Shown in pieces: positions 12,336-23,715 of a DNA stretch of 64,000 nucleotides; position 1 is the stretch's first letter, and every line of letters starts with the position of its first letter. The stretch lies in NCBI GenBank assembly GCA_029582165.1, contig CM055875.1:11750968-11814967 (forward strand). Reading direction: 5' to 3'. A program made the position numbers and the translations under genes. Origin of the DNA: Portulaca oleracea (Eukaryota > Streptophyta > Magnoliopsida > Caryophyllales > Portulacaceae). The notes beneath the pieces are model-generated. The model did not search any database and had not been told where the DNA came from. It worked only from the letters and a program-made list of their open reading frames with translations.

Positions 12336-12840
12336 TGGCGCACCCACTCGAAGTCCATTGATATCGAGTCCCACTTCCATTCGGGAACGTCTAGTGGCTG
12401 CAGAAGTCCAGCAGGTCGTTGATGTTCTGCCTTGACCCGTTGGCAAGTGAGGCATTTTGCCTCAAAGTCCGCCACTTCTTGTTTCATATTACTCCACGAA
12501 CATGCCGGATCCTTGTAAAGCTTATTTCCCCAGGTGCACGAGAATATGGTGTATTGTGCCCTTCTTCTAAAATCTTCCTCTTTAACTCCTCCATGTTACG
12601 TATGCAGACGCGGTTATGGAACCGTAATGTACCATCCTCGTGAATCACGAAACCAGGGGCCTTCCCTTGCAAAACCTCCTCCCGTATCTTGACAAGCTGC
12701 AAATCCAGCTCTTGAGTCCTCTTGATCTCTTCCATGAGAGTAGGTTGCAACTCCATGGCATTCAATACAGCTTTCCTTCCAGGTGTCACCACGTTAATTT
12801 CCAGCCTCCTAAACTCCTCGCATTTCATGCGGCATCATCA
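12336..12840 (-). pseudogene. Integrase N-terminal region (frameshifted)
   Basis: Minus-strand sequence between RNase H and the integrase core. The 12484-12828 frame shows a typical RNase H-integrase linker (LVKIREEVLQGKAPGF, LRFHNRVCI), then frameshifts through the region where the HHCC zinc domain is expected. A short frame ending in the right arm of the inverted repeat follows. Integrase cannot be produced from this copy. Confidence 0.75.
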
Positions 12841-14040
12841 TCAGTGATTTCTGGCAGGATAGGGTCTCCTACTCAGGGCATCAGCCACTACATTTGCTTT
12901 CCCGGGATGATATTGAAAATTCACATCATAGTCCTTCAGAAATTCTAACCATCGAGTCTGCCTAAGGTTTAGCTCCTTCTGTGTGAAAAGGTACTTCAAA
13001 CTTTGATGGTCGGTGAATACCTCGCAGTGTACTCCATAAAGGTAGTGTCTCCAAATCTTAAGTGCAAAAACCACTGCTGCCAACTCCAGGTCATGAGTGG
13101 GGTAGTTCTTCTCATGTGTCTTCAGTTGTCTGGATGCATACGCAATCACTTTCCCATTCTGCATGAGTACACAACCCAATCCACCATGTGATGCGTCACT
13201 GTAGATAATGAAACCTTCGTTCCCTTGAGGTAGAGCGAGAATAGGGGCTGAGGTAAGTCTCTTCTTCAGCTCCTGAAATGCTTGCTCACATTTTTCCGAC
13301 CACGCGAACTTGATTGACTTCCGAGTCAAATTGGTCAAAGGGGTGGCGATCTTCGAGAAATCTTGAACAAATTTTCTATAGTAGCCTGCCAAACCCAGAA
13401 AACTCCTAACCTCAGTGGCATTCTTCGGCGTCGGCCACTTGGTGATAGCCTCCACCTTTTGAGGGTCCACTGCTACTCCTTCCTTAGACACCACGTGTCC
13501 TAAGAACGCTACTCGCTCCAACCAAAATTCACATTTCTTAAACTTCGCATAAAGTTTGTTACTACGCAAGGTCGTCAGCACTTCTTTCAGGTGGTTCGCA
13601 TGCTCCTCCCGTCTTCCTGAGTACACCAATATATCATCGATGAACACCAACAGAAATGGCTTGAACACTCGGTTCATTAAGTCCATGAAAGCAGCTGGGG
13701 CATTTGTGAGCCCAAACGGCATTACTACGAACTCATAATGACCATATCGAGTTCGGAAGGCGGTTTTAGAGATGTCTTCCTCTCGAATTCTTAGCTGGTG
13801 ATATCCTGATCTCAAGTCTATCTTCGAAAACATTGTTGCACCTCGCAACTGGTCAAAGAGATCATCAATGCGAGGCAGAGGGTACCGATTTTTGATGGTA
13901 ATCTTGTTCAACTCCCGGTAATCAATGCATAACCTCATGCTACCATCCTTCTTCTTCACGAATAGTACAGGTGCTCCCCATGGTGACGTGCTTGGTCGTA
14001 TGTACCCCTTTTCTAGCAGCTCATCCAGCTGGGTCTTCAA
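12841..14040 (-). pseudogene. Reverse transcriptase-RNase H, copy B (open over 399 codons)
   Basis: The best preserved coding part of the window. RT motifs in order: [49 protein letters not shown], and the catalytic [10 protein letters not shown]. Then come the thumb/connection ([22 protein letters not shown]) and RNase H with its acidic residues ([50 protein letters not shown]). It copies element RNA into DNA and removes the RNA strand. A 4-bp deletion near 14052 relative to copy A breaks the join to protease, so it is not translated as part of a complete Pol. Confidence 0.93.
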
Positions 14041-14468
14041 TTCCTTTAGCTGGGCGCCATTCGATATGGGGCTTCTGAAACAGGTGCTGCCCCGGGCTCT
14101 AAATCGATGCAGAAATCCACCTCCCTGAGTGGGGGCATTCCCGGAATCTCCTCCGGGAAGACATCAGGAAATTCCTGAACTATCGGAATACTCTCAATCG
14201 TAGGCTCCTCCGCCTTGGTGTCGATTACATTACACAAAAACCCTTCACAACCTTGGCCCAACAACTTCTGAGCCTTGAGGGCAGAGATAATCCTTACACC
14301 TTGAAGATGTCTGTCACTCCAATGTACTACCTTCTTCCCATTTGGTCCTACTAAGGTCACCTTTTGCTTGTAGCAATCTATCTGAGCTCTATATTTTGCT
14401 AACCAATCCATCCCCAAAATAACATCAAACTCCATTAGGTCAAACATATAGAGGTCTGCCTCAAATTC
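14041..14468 (-). pseudogene. Protease C-terminus and protease-RT linker, copy B
   Basis: Minus-strand frame 14046-14447. It contains DVILGMDWLAKY (end of the aspartic protease fold), then the linker to RT ([25 protein letters not shown]). A frameshift to the gag-protease frame lies near 14450, and the 4-bp deletion near 14052 takes it out of frame with RT. Copy A lacks the 4-bp deletion. Confidence 0.85.
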
Positions 14469-15979
14469 CTAACCTGCGATCACTATAGGACATCCACCAT
14501 ATAACTCTCCACAACTAATGGTATCCCCGGTGGGTAGGGCTACCGACGTAGGCTTACTATTCTCCGAGGGTTTCATCTTAGCCTTCTCTACTATAGCTCG
14601 TCCAACAAAAGAATGACTAGCACCAGAATCAAATAAAACAGAGACATTGTAGAGGTGGAGAGAGAAGGTACCCGTCACAACGTCTGCTTCATTCTCAGCC
14701 TCATCCTTCGTCATAACATACACTTGTCCTCCTGTGTTACGCGGTGGTTGTTGCTGCTGACGAGGCGGGTTTGCAGGCCTCCCTTGGTTGTTCTGATTCC
14801 CACCAGGACCACCCTGGTTTTGTTGTTGCGGCCTCTGGTTTCCATTATAGCCTCCCCGATTTTGATATGTTGACTGCGGGGCTCTCCAGTTCCCATTGTT
14901 TCCATTGTTCCCGCCATTCCTATTGTTTCCACCATTGTGGCCCCCCGAAGGCTGTTGAGGGCACTGTCGTACATGATGTTGGAGCCTTCCACAGTTAAAG
15001 CATCCTCCTCGCACATTTCTTGCTTTACAATCCCGAGGATAATGGCCTGACCGTCCACAGACCTTGCATATCGGGACATACGGTTGCCTACGCCCCGAAG
15101 ACTGATTTCCCTGCCAATTATTAGGGCGGAATCTCTTCTCTTGGTAGGGTTGAGGTGGGTTGAATCGGGGTTGCTCTTTCCTCTTATGCCCCTGTATGCC
15201 AAGTTGTCGTTCCATATCGTACATTACTCTCTCCACAGTGAGAGCAACATTAAGCATGTTCTGGTGGGAAGTGAAGTCTCGTGATGACATACGATCCTGA
15301 ATCTTGCAGTTCAATCCATCCCAGAAACGATCCATCCTCAATTGCTCACTAGACACAAGGGCAGGTGCAAACCGAGATAGTTCGGTGAACTTAGTAGAGT
15401 AAGCGAGTACGCTTCGCTCTCCTTGGCGTAATTCCATGAATTCCTTTTCCTTCGTTTTTTGAAGGGACATAGGATTGAACCGATCCTCCAGCACAACCTT
15501 AAAATGGTTCCAGTCAAAACCCGGTTCGGTCCTATCTCCTTCACACTTGCCCACCATAGGTCGGCCTCCTCCTTCAGGTGGTATGCAGCAAAATCCACCC
15601 TCAACTCCTCAGGACAGCGGGTTGTGTCGAAGATCTTTTCAATCTCCCTAACCCAATCTTCAAAGACTTTGGGGTCAGCTACCCCTGTATAAGTGGGCGG
15701 GTTAAAGCTATTAAACCTTTGGAGAAGAGCAGAGGGGTCATTTTCCCTTTCTCCTCCTTGTCGAACCACCACTCTCTTCAGTAGATCCTCGTGCTTGTTA
15801 AGCATCTCAATCATCAGCAGGCTAGCAAGGTCATTCCCTGGTGTTGTTGTACTCGGCCCGGATATCAAGTGAGGAAGACAATGACACAGTTCAGTCGCGG
15901 TTTGAGGGCGCTGTTCGGCTGCAGCTTACGGGCGCTCCCGATTACCGTGGTTGGGTTGAGAACCGTTCACGTCCGACAT
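14469..15979 (-). pseudogene. Gag and N-terminal protease, copy B (frameshifted)
   Basis: The capsid part lies at 15868-15340 (VFEDWVREIEKIF, YHLKEEADLWW). After a frameshift near 15550 it continues at 15557-14469 with FDWNHFKVVLEDRF and MDRFWDGLNCKIQ, zinc knuckles CKVCGRSGHYPRDC and CFNCGRLQHHVRQC, a Gly/Asn/Gln-rich linker and the protease active site LFDSGASHSFVG. The presumed ATG at 15979 is followed by an early stop in its frame in this copy. Gag packages the element RNA; protease would cut Gag-Pol. The mid-gag frameshift is shared with copy A. Confidence 0.9.
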
Positions 15980-16248
15980 CCTGGTTCAAAGGGTCGATTT
16001 AGACTACTTAGGGTTTAATCTCACAGCGTAAATCACCAATTCTAAGGAGGGACTATCCAATCAAACTACCTCATAAAGGTTCTAAGCAGATACAAAACTG
16101 CAACATATTTCAACAGATAGGCCCAGATAATAGCATCATATTCCACATACTCTTTCATCGCGCACCATTTAAAAAGGGAAGAAGAAGATATATACTATCA
16201 CCTCTAAAATCAAGACTATTATTTATAATACTTGCACACCAGCGTCGT
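15980..16248 (-). other. Untranslated region upstream of gag (copy B)
   Basis: Non-coding, nearly identical to 2380-2648. It ends in GTCGT at 16244-16248, the left duplication of the solo LTR. Before that LTR inserted, this stretch was continuous with 19219 onward. Confidence 0.7.
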
Positions 16249-19213
16249 TGTAAAACCCAGGAAAATCCAAGTATAATAGCCGTGACGTCGTTAGTATTAT
16301 TTTAAGTCCGTTAAGTACTTCTGTGTTTAAATTGTTAACACTTGAGCTCGTAGGACCGTCGAGGGATTATTAAGGGTAATATAGTCTTTTCTACGTGCAT
16401 GAATATGCATGAGAATAGGGGTATTTTGGTAAATTCGATGTTAATATTTGATGAGTACGTGTTAGTTTTATTTAATTAATTATTGGACTATTTATAGTAT
16501 TATTATTAATACTAACTGTTATTATTATTATTAGTAATATTAATATTGTTTTTTTGTTTTAAATTTTTCCTAATTTTTGCTAGTAGACGGTTAGGGGGCT
16601 TGTGCCCCAAGCAATTAAGTTAAATTAAGTGATTAATATCTCTAATAACTTTTAATTAGCCAAAAAAACCTACAAACCCTAAATCCCTACTCTTTCTTCC
16701 TCTCGTCTCTTCTGCCGTGGAGCCAAGAACTTCCCAGCCACCACCGACCACCGCTTGTAACCGCCGCCACCTCCGTCTCGCCGGAAACCGCCCCCAACAA
16801 CCGCTCCGACCACCGCAGTAATCACCGCGTTCTCTTTCTTTCTTTTCTCTTCCATTCGTTCCTCTCTCTCACCACTGTCCGCGTCGCCGTGCGCCACCAT
16901 CGCCGCCGCCCAGCCACCACCGTCGACCCCCGGTGCACCCTCGACCGTCGCACCGCCGTCGCCGACCTTCAGAGTCGTCGTCGCTGCCTAGAACGAGAAC
17001 GAAGTGCTACTGCTGCTAGTTGTCGTTGCTACTGTCTCGAACACCGACATTGCTCCCGCCGACGACTCCCACCGTCCTCGCTGCCTCTAACATCGCTGGC
17101 GTTCAACCTCCGCCCTGACTTCCACCAGTTCTGCCCAGCCCTCTCAGTAAAAACCCTAAACCTACTTTATTATTCTATTAGTTTACCGTCATCGTTTATC
17201 AGTATTCATACTAATTGTTTTACCTTATGATCTGATTGGTATTCATGTTATTCACATGTAGAATTCATGTTGATAGGATGGTGGGATTAAGTGTTTAATT
17301 TTGTGGGTTAAATTATCAATCTTTACTCACTGTTTCATTGATGCCTTGCTCTGATTGTTTTGTTATTGTCATTATTATTAGTGAGAAGGTTATTATATCC
17401 CTAATCTGGCGTTATTTATCAATATTATGCATGATGTGTTCTCCTAATTTGAGTTGGTTATGCGTAGACTTTAGTATTGGGGTGTTTCAATGGGTGTTGA
17501 TTTACCTACTGTATTATTAGTGTAGTATTAGGATGGGGATTGAGACCCTCCACCTGTAATTTCAGTAATTGGTTTTCGTTAGTTTATATCATGTGTAGAG
17601 TGTGATATTATATTATGTTAGTAGTATAATAAGATGTTGGTGGTTCTTAAGTGTTAGTATCAGTTTAGGTTATGAGTAGTATTAGGATTATGATTAGGAT
17701 TATTATTATGGTGATGTTCTGTTATTATTATCATATGATAGTTTGTTTTTTTTTAAAAAAAAAAGGGAGTCTTGTTAAATCTCTTTATGATTTTATAAGT
17801 TAGATTATATTATGTAATAAAGTTTTAATCTTTGACGTATTAATTATCGTATTATTTCGATTATTATCCTATGCGACATTGTAATATAAGTTTTAATCGA
17901 TTTTTTTTCTTTTGAATAAATGTGTTGCTATGTGTAAATTATTCAATTGATTGTCATATGGAGGTGTTGTGATATGTGATAGTTTGATAATGTGAGATAT
18001 GTTTAAAATGTTAATTTATGATTGATGGGAACCTTATAGTGTTCCTAGGGGTGGGTTAGGAAGAAATTAGATTGCGTTAAATTCGTACGACACGTTTTTA
18101 ATTTTAGAAATTCCGTTATTTCTAGGCGCGTTCTAAACCGTTCGATCTAGTGAGTTCAAGTGTGTTCTGAAGTAAGGAGAAGAATTGTCAGGTAATGTCT
18201 ATGTCCTAGATCCCGCTGGGATGCACTTTAATTGTTTTGGTTGATTTTAAGCTGTTTTACGGTTTGCATCCCGAAGGGATTTTATTGTGAAATTTGACTG
18301 TCGATTTTGAGTGTCGAATTATGTTCTTTTGAGTTGGTAAAATGTGGACAGTCTGTTACGTGTGTGATTTGGAAATGGTTTTGGAAATTTGGGATTGGAT
18401 TGGATTGGATTGGACTGATTGAGTTGGAAGGGTACAATGTTAAACCTGATTAATAAATTAAACGTGACGTAAATGCGGGTTCGGGCAACACCCCTGAAGA
18501 CCAGGTTCTCGGCATCCTGTAGGGGGGTTGTCAAGAGATCAGGGATGCCTGATAGGTGCTACTTCCCCGGGGTTAGTTTTATGCACGTGTGTGAAATGGA
18601 TGGCCATCCGTATGATTGAGATTGTGATTTATTGAGATTGATATTGAAGTTGAGATTATGATGAGATTGTGATATGATTATTGTGAAGTCTTTTGACTTT
18701 GAGGGCCAAATAAGCAAGGTCCGCCCGCTTAATAATTCTGAAAGATGGTTTGGTTGGTTGGGAAAGAAAGTTGGTTTTGAAAAGATTTGACTTGTTCACT
18801 TCTCCCCCAAAAAATGAATTGAAATGGATTTTGAATTGTTTTAACAGTTAGGGGTAGACATTATTGAGTCCTCCTCATGTTTTTAAATGTTTTGTTTTCA
18901 TGTGAAGAATTCTATGCTGGGAATGGGAATTAGCAAGTGAGGACGTTCATTAGACCTTATTGTTTTGAATAAAGAGTTTAGTAGTGTTGTCAGACTTGAA
19001 ATCTTTCAGTAGTTTTGTTATGTCTTGAATTCAGGTTGTTGCTAAGTTAAATTCGAAGTTTAATTTGTTTAGTTAAATCCCTATTCTTGCCTTGTACTTC
19101 TCCGGAGGTACGGCAGTGACGCCCGTCTTTTCTTGGACGTTTTCCGCTGTTTTTCATTGGTCAACGTTAGGGTTGACCGTTAGTTTTTAAAATCGAATTT
19201 CCAGGGCGTTACA
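16249..19213 (+). mobile_element. Antisense solo LTR nested in the composite element (copy B)
   Basis: 2965 bp, TGTAAAACCC...GGGCGTTACA, with GTCGT duplicated at 16244-16248 and 19214-19218. It has the same length, site and TSD as 2649-5613, with only scattered differences. It lies between the extra ORF and gag, in opposite orientation to the composite. It is from a related but distinct gypsy subfamily, since its sequence is clearly diverged from the composite's own LTRs. Its own promoter and terminator would act antisense to the host element. Confidence 0.92.
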
Positions 19214-19352
19214 GTCGTAGTATGTAAATCTATCCCCTATATTGGGTCACGCAAAGAAACAGCACACCACACTTAGAGATATATCACAATCAAGATAACC
19301 ATGCATAATTAAGTTACAGAAACAAATCTTAATACTAATATTACTGTCCCAC

Positions 19353-20024
19353 TCATATGATCCTCCTACACAGAGGGTTTTTCCTAGCTGCGATCGGAGT
19401 CCAATCTGGATCATCAGACTCATCCCCTGCGTTCTCTTCGGGGTCTTCTCCTGTCTCCCAGTCCACCATAACCTCATCCTCGGGTTCGGTCTCCTGTTCA
19501 GGCTCATCTGCAGGTGCAGTTGTGACTCCAGAGGTCACCTCGGGCTCAAAATCCTCCACGGAATCCTCCACAGAATCCTCCTCTGGATCTTCCTCTAGGT
19601 CGCTCTCGGGATCCATGTCCATGACAGGTGCTGGGGCTGGGTTCACTTGAACTTCTTCTTCCACATCACGCTTCCAAATCTTGACAATCTCATCCAAAAC
19701 TTCCGGAATTCGGTGCTCCGGCCCCATTCGGTACCTCTTACACCAACAGCACGGGTGGGGATACTCCTCGACCGGGAGAGGGGGTGGTAGCAATAATGGT
19801 ATAGTATGGCCCCACCGAGGGTCGTCCCGAAGCGTGAGCAAAAATGCGTTCGCCAGACTCTCATCGTTACCACGAAGGCATGAGTTCGGAACGTCTTTGG
19901 TGTACTTGTCAATCTCGTCGTAGAAGTTTATCATATGAGTTCCCAATTTCTCCTTGGGGAGAATGGGAGTATAACGGTGAAAGCACGGGGTGGGATGACG
20001 ATAACAGTGTGTGCGTTGTGCCAT
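19353..20024 (-). CDS. Extra ORF between primer site and gag; acidic C-terminus, function unknown
   Basis: An open frame of 223 codons on the minus strand with a clear ATG at 20024, 167 bp downstream of the primer-binding site. The N-terminal half is Cys/His- and Pro-containing (YRHPTP, FHRYTPILPKEKLG, NFYDEIDKYTKDVPNSCLRG, LLTLRDDPRWGHTIPLLLPP, HPCCWCKRYRMGPEHR). The C-terminal half is strongly acidic (runs of E/D/P/S such as SDLEEDPEEDS). It does not resemble gag, which lies separately at 15979. I do not recognise the family. Ogre-type elements also carry an ORF upstream of gag, but this element's pol is not Ogre-like. It could be an accessory element protein or a captured host fragment. 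The frame is uninterrupted, unlike the rest of the element. Confidence 0.6.
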   Translation of the reverse strand: MAQRTHCYRHPTPCFHRYTPILPKEKLGTHMINFYDEIDKYTKDVPNSCLRGNDESLANAFLLTLRDDPRWGHTIPLLLPPPLPVEEYPHPCCWCKRYRMGPEHRIPEVLDEIVKIWKRDVEEEVQVNPAPAPVMDMDPESDLEEDPEEDSVEDSVEDFEPEVTSGVTTAPADEPEQETEPEDEVMVDWETGEDPEENAGDESDDPDWTPIAARKNPLCRRII

Positions 20025-20190
20025 CCTACAGGGTTAGAACATATTAGCAACACAGAAATTAAAGACATAATCATGTAGTAATAGGAAAGCATAAACCCTT
20101 TTCCCACCCTACGCTCATCACTCCGACTTAGCTTCCTAGGGTCCAACTAAACCTAAAGGACTCTGAGGAGCTACTAGGTCACAACCCAGA

Positions 20191-20202
20191 GCTCTGATAC
20201 CA
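20191..20202 (-). other. Primer-binding site, tRNA-Met type
   Basis: On the minus strand, TGGTATCAGAGC lies 3 nt after the end of the 5' LTR (…GGGCGTTACA at 20206). It is complementary to the 3' end of plant initiator tRNA-Met and is the standard primer site for minus-strand DNA synthesis. It fixes the orientation of the composite and identifies 20206-23668 as its 5' LTR. Confidence 0.95.
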
Positions 20203-20711
20203 TTCTGTAACGCCCCGGAAATTCAATTATCAAAAAGTCAAAGTCAAACTAACGTTAACAGACAAAATTTAGCGGAAGACTTAAACTCTTATTGGGCGTC
20301 ACTTCCGTATCCCCGAAGGAATACAAGGCAAGAAGGAAAAACAACGACTGTCTGACAATGGCAACCAACTAACAAACTCATACTTAGAATATAAGCCTCA
20401 ACTAACTTCAAGTCTTTCAAAAGAAGCATAACAAAAATTAACGACTCCTAGACATGTCGTCCTCACTTCTAATTCCAGTCCCCAGCATATTGATCATCAC
20501 CTGAAAACAAAACAGTTCAAAAATGAGGGGGAAATCTCAATAATGTCTACCCCTAACGTTAAAAATAAGTTAAGTTCATTTCAATTCATTTGAGGAAGGG
20601 GAAACAAGTCAAACCTTTTAATAAACCGTTTAACCCATACAACTGTTTTCCTCAACCCAACCCATTCATTTTATTATGCGGGCGGGATATCAAATCCCAT
20701 ATAGTAACATC

Positions 20712-20938
20712 GCCTACCAAAGGCATCAAAACAATCGCCTACCAAAGGCATCAAGGTAACTGCCTACCAAAGGCATAAATATAATAATCGCCTACCAAAG
20801 GCATCAAAAATTGCCTACCAAAGGCATCAAAGTAATCGCCTATCAAAGGCATAAAAGTAACCGCCTACCAAAGGCATCAAAGTAACCGCCTACCAAAGGC
20901 ATAAATATAATAATCGCCTACCAAAGGTATCAAAAGAA
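20712..20938. repeat. Minisatellite in 5' LTR: 9 copies of a GCCTACCAAAGGCAT unit
   Basis: Nine copies, two of them altered (GCCTATCAAAGGCAT and GCCTACCAAAGGTAT). It corresponds to the eight-copy array at 8076-8275. Cores can pair GCCT with AGGC within each unit. Confidence 0.9.
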
Positions 20939-23269
20939 CAAACCCACTTAGTGTTTCACTTGAGTTATTAGTATCTTATGCAAAGCTCAGCTCACAGCTC
21001 TCAAGTCAATCCCAACCCAAGTTATCAAAACCAATAATAAAACCACCAATAAAAGACCATCCAATTTCTCAGCTCAATAAAAATCAAGCACAACAAATAC
21101 AAACAGTTATCCAAAACAGATGGTCACATTTCCACAAAAGTCCTCTTTCGGGATGCAATTATCAAAACAGATTAGAAAACATTAAAACACGTTTAAAGAG
21201 CATCCCAGTGGGGATTAGAGCATAGACATTACCTGGTTAGCTTCACATCACAACAAAAACGAACACACTTGAGCTCACTAACGACGCGAATTAGCTCGGG
21301 CCTAAAATAGAATAATTATTCTAATCAAAACGCGCCCTTTGAAGTTAGTATTAACTACCTTCTAACTAACCCTCCCCTAGGAACCCTATAGGTTCCTATC
21401 AATCATGAATTTACACTTTAAAATATTTAATACATTCCAAATAATCACATAACCAGCTCAATACATCACTTCACACCACAACACTTTTATTAATAACAAA
21501 CATTAACATAAACAGATTACAGCATCCACATAAAAAGGGTCGTAACTTGACTTCCCGACATCCTATGGGTCTGGTTTTGGACTTTTCGGAAACCTCGGGA
21601 TGTCTACTAAACCTTTTATGTTGAATTCAAAACCCAAAACACGCTTCAAAGTCCTCAAAAACCGTCATCTTCCCAAACTATCCAGATCTGACCTAGGTCT
21701 GGTAATCGGGGTATAACTCGAATTATAAAATTCCAAAGTCCGGTCCGTAAAATTCCTATTAAAGCTAACATCTAAGGGAAGCTCCAGTACAAAGGGTTCG
21801 ATCAAAAGACAACTACACTAACCGTGGTGACCAGATCGTTAGACACTAACGAAACTGTCCCGATCCCGGCTCTTATTTAATTTATAAATTTCGGTTCTAA
21901 CCTTCACCACTCGGTCCCGGGGTTCTAATTTGGGCCTAAAACAGTGACTAAGGTTAAAAGTCTTTAACCTAACTCAACCCATGATCCAATTTCATAAATT
22001 CTAAAATTAAAACTCACTAGAACCAACTTTAATCATTCTAACTTAATCACACACAACATTAACCATGATATAACATATCACAACCCAAAGAAACATGTAA
22101 TTACTTGCTTAATAAAACAAGAATAGAACTTTGATAATCAACACCCTAATCATGCATAAAAACGTAACCTTAATAATCTTAACATGCTTGACCTATAAGA
22201 ATTATAAAGGATAATGTAACTACGAATTTCTTAAATCAAGAATAAACAGAACTTAAAGAACATGTGATGAAAGATAAGGGACAAATAAATATTTAAACTA
22301 TCAATCAAGAATCCTAAACAAAACTAATTTCTTTTAAACAAGATTCAATCAAGAACCAAGAATTAATAAACAAAAATCTCAATCTAACTTATTAACAAGA
22401 TTTGAACATGATTGAATTAAAGAATATGTGAAAACTAAACTAATAATTCAAGAATTAAACTAGGTAATTAAACTTTACGAATTCATGCATACAATAATAA
22501 TGTTATCTAAAAACCCTAACATGATTTACAAGAAAAACAAAGTACAACAAACAATTGAACAATAATAATTCTACTACAACTATTACAACCCTAATACACC
22601 AAATTAAACATACAAGATTACATAAAATAATTTAGACAAATTTACACATAATAATACAACACAAGAACAATAATTACAAATAACAACTTAATAAAAAGTT
22701 AAACCCTAATTACCCAAATTACAAAATTAATCAATCAAGAAAATAACAATAATAATACCATAATAATCATAATAATACAATAATAATAATACAAATATCA
22801 GAAAATAAAATAGAGAAAAAAAGAAAAGAAAAGAATTGTAAAAACAATCTTAGGGTTTACATTTAGGGTTAGGGCACGGGTTCCGGCGACTGGGCGGTGT
22901 CGACGGCGGCACGAGGGGCGGCGGTCAGAGGCGGCGACAGCAGGGCGGCCGTGGGTGGTGTTGGTGGCGTGGTCGAGGGTCGCGCGGTGGTCGGGAGTCG
23001 ACGGCGACGACCAAGGTGGCGGTTGGTGGTGGCGTCGCGGTGGCAGGAGGCGAGAGAGGCAGGGAGATCGAGAGGGAGAAAGAGAGAAAAAAGGGAGAAA
23101 AAGGTGGTTGCGGTGGTTGGTTGCGGTGGTTTCCGGCTGCGGTTGGTGGCGGCTGTGGTGGCGCGGCAGAGAAGGGGCGGCTGAGGGAGAGAGAGAGGGG
23201 GAGAGGAGAGGAGAGTGATGGCTAGGGTTAGGGTTTTGATTGTTATTAGGGTTTGAGGGAGAGAGAGAG

Positions 23270-23277
23270 TTTTTATA
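23270..23277 (-). promoter_or_regulatory. Predicted TATA box of the 5' LTR
   Basis: TATAAAAA on the minus strand about 390 bp from the U3 start, followed by a CT-rich tract and GC-rich leader. The position matches the 3' LTR. This would be the main promoter of the composite element. Confidence 0.5.
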
Positions 23278-23668
23278 CTAGCTAATACTTAAGGCCCAAT
23301 TAACACTGCTAACCCAACCCAACTAAAACAATTAAAAACTCATTTTTCTAAAAATAACTAATAATACTAATAATAGTAATAATAATACTAATATTAATAA
23401 TAATATTAATAGTAATCACATAGCAATTAATATTCACATACTTAATCACATAACTCAATAATATTAATAGTAATACTAATAAAAAAGAGTAAAACTAATA
23501 ATACTAAACCCATGAAATTACCGATATACCCTCGTTAGTCTCTCATGATCCTACGAGCTCAAGTGTTAGCAAAATAAAACACAAACGAATAATAATAAAA
23601 TAACGAAGTCAAACCTAATTTACTAACGACGTAACGGTCAACATCTTTCGATTTTTCGGGGTTTTACA

Positions 23669-23679
23669 ATTATTATTAT

Positions 23680-23715
<36 letters not shown>

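Larger units (their letters stand above)
7570..23668 (-). mobile_element. Composite full-length Ty3/gypsy (Tekay/Del-like) retrotransposon with nested solo LTR
   Basis: A 16,099-bp element on the minus strand, bounded by the 5-bp duplication ATTAT at 7565-7569 and 23669-23673. In transcription order it holds: 5' LTR (23668-20206), tRNA-Met primer site (20202-20191), extra ORF (20024-19353), antisense solo LTR (19213-16249), gag, protease, RT, RNase H, a rearranged integrase, a chromodomain-like tail (to 11165), a polypurine tract (about 11017-11024) and 3' LTR (11011-7570). Removing it plus one TSD leaves the flanking tandem array in phase (286-bp anchor spacing), which independently confirms both boundaries. 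The element is dead: gag and pol are broken in several places. Confidence 0.92.
20206..23668 (-). repeat. 5' LTR of the composite gypsy element
   Basis: 3463 bp, U3 start at 23668 and U5 end at 20206. It is the partner of 7570-11011. It carries a TATA box (TATAAAAA, minus strand, 23270-23277), a GC-rich block at about 22875-23215 and a nine-copy hairpin minisatellite. Sequence differences from the 3' LTR are visible throughout, so the insertion is not recent. Confidence 0.93.

Noticed and set aside
2649..19213. Treating 2649-5613 and 16249-19213 as the LTR pair of the gag-pol lying between them
   Set aside because: They are in opposite orientation to gag-pol, have no primer site or polypurine tract beside them, and each has its own GTCGT duplication. 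The true LTRs are 7570-11011 and 20206-23668.
20191..20202. tRNA gene remnant at the primer sites
   Set aside because: Only 12-18 nt complementary to tRNA 3' ends, directly after LTR ends; these are primer-binding sites.
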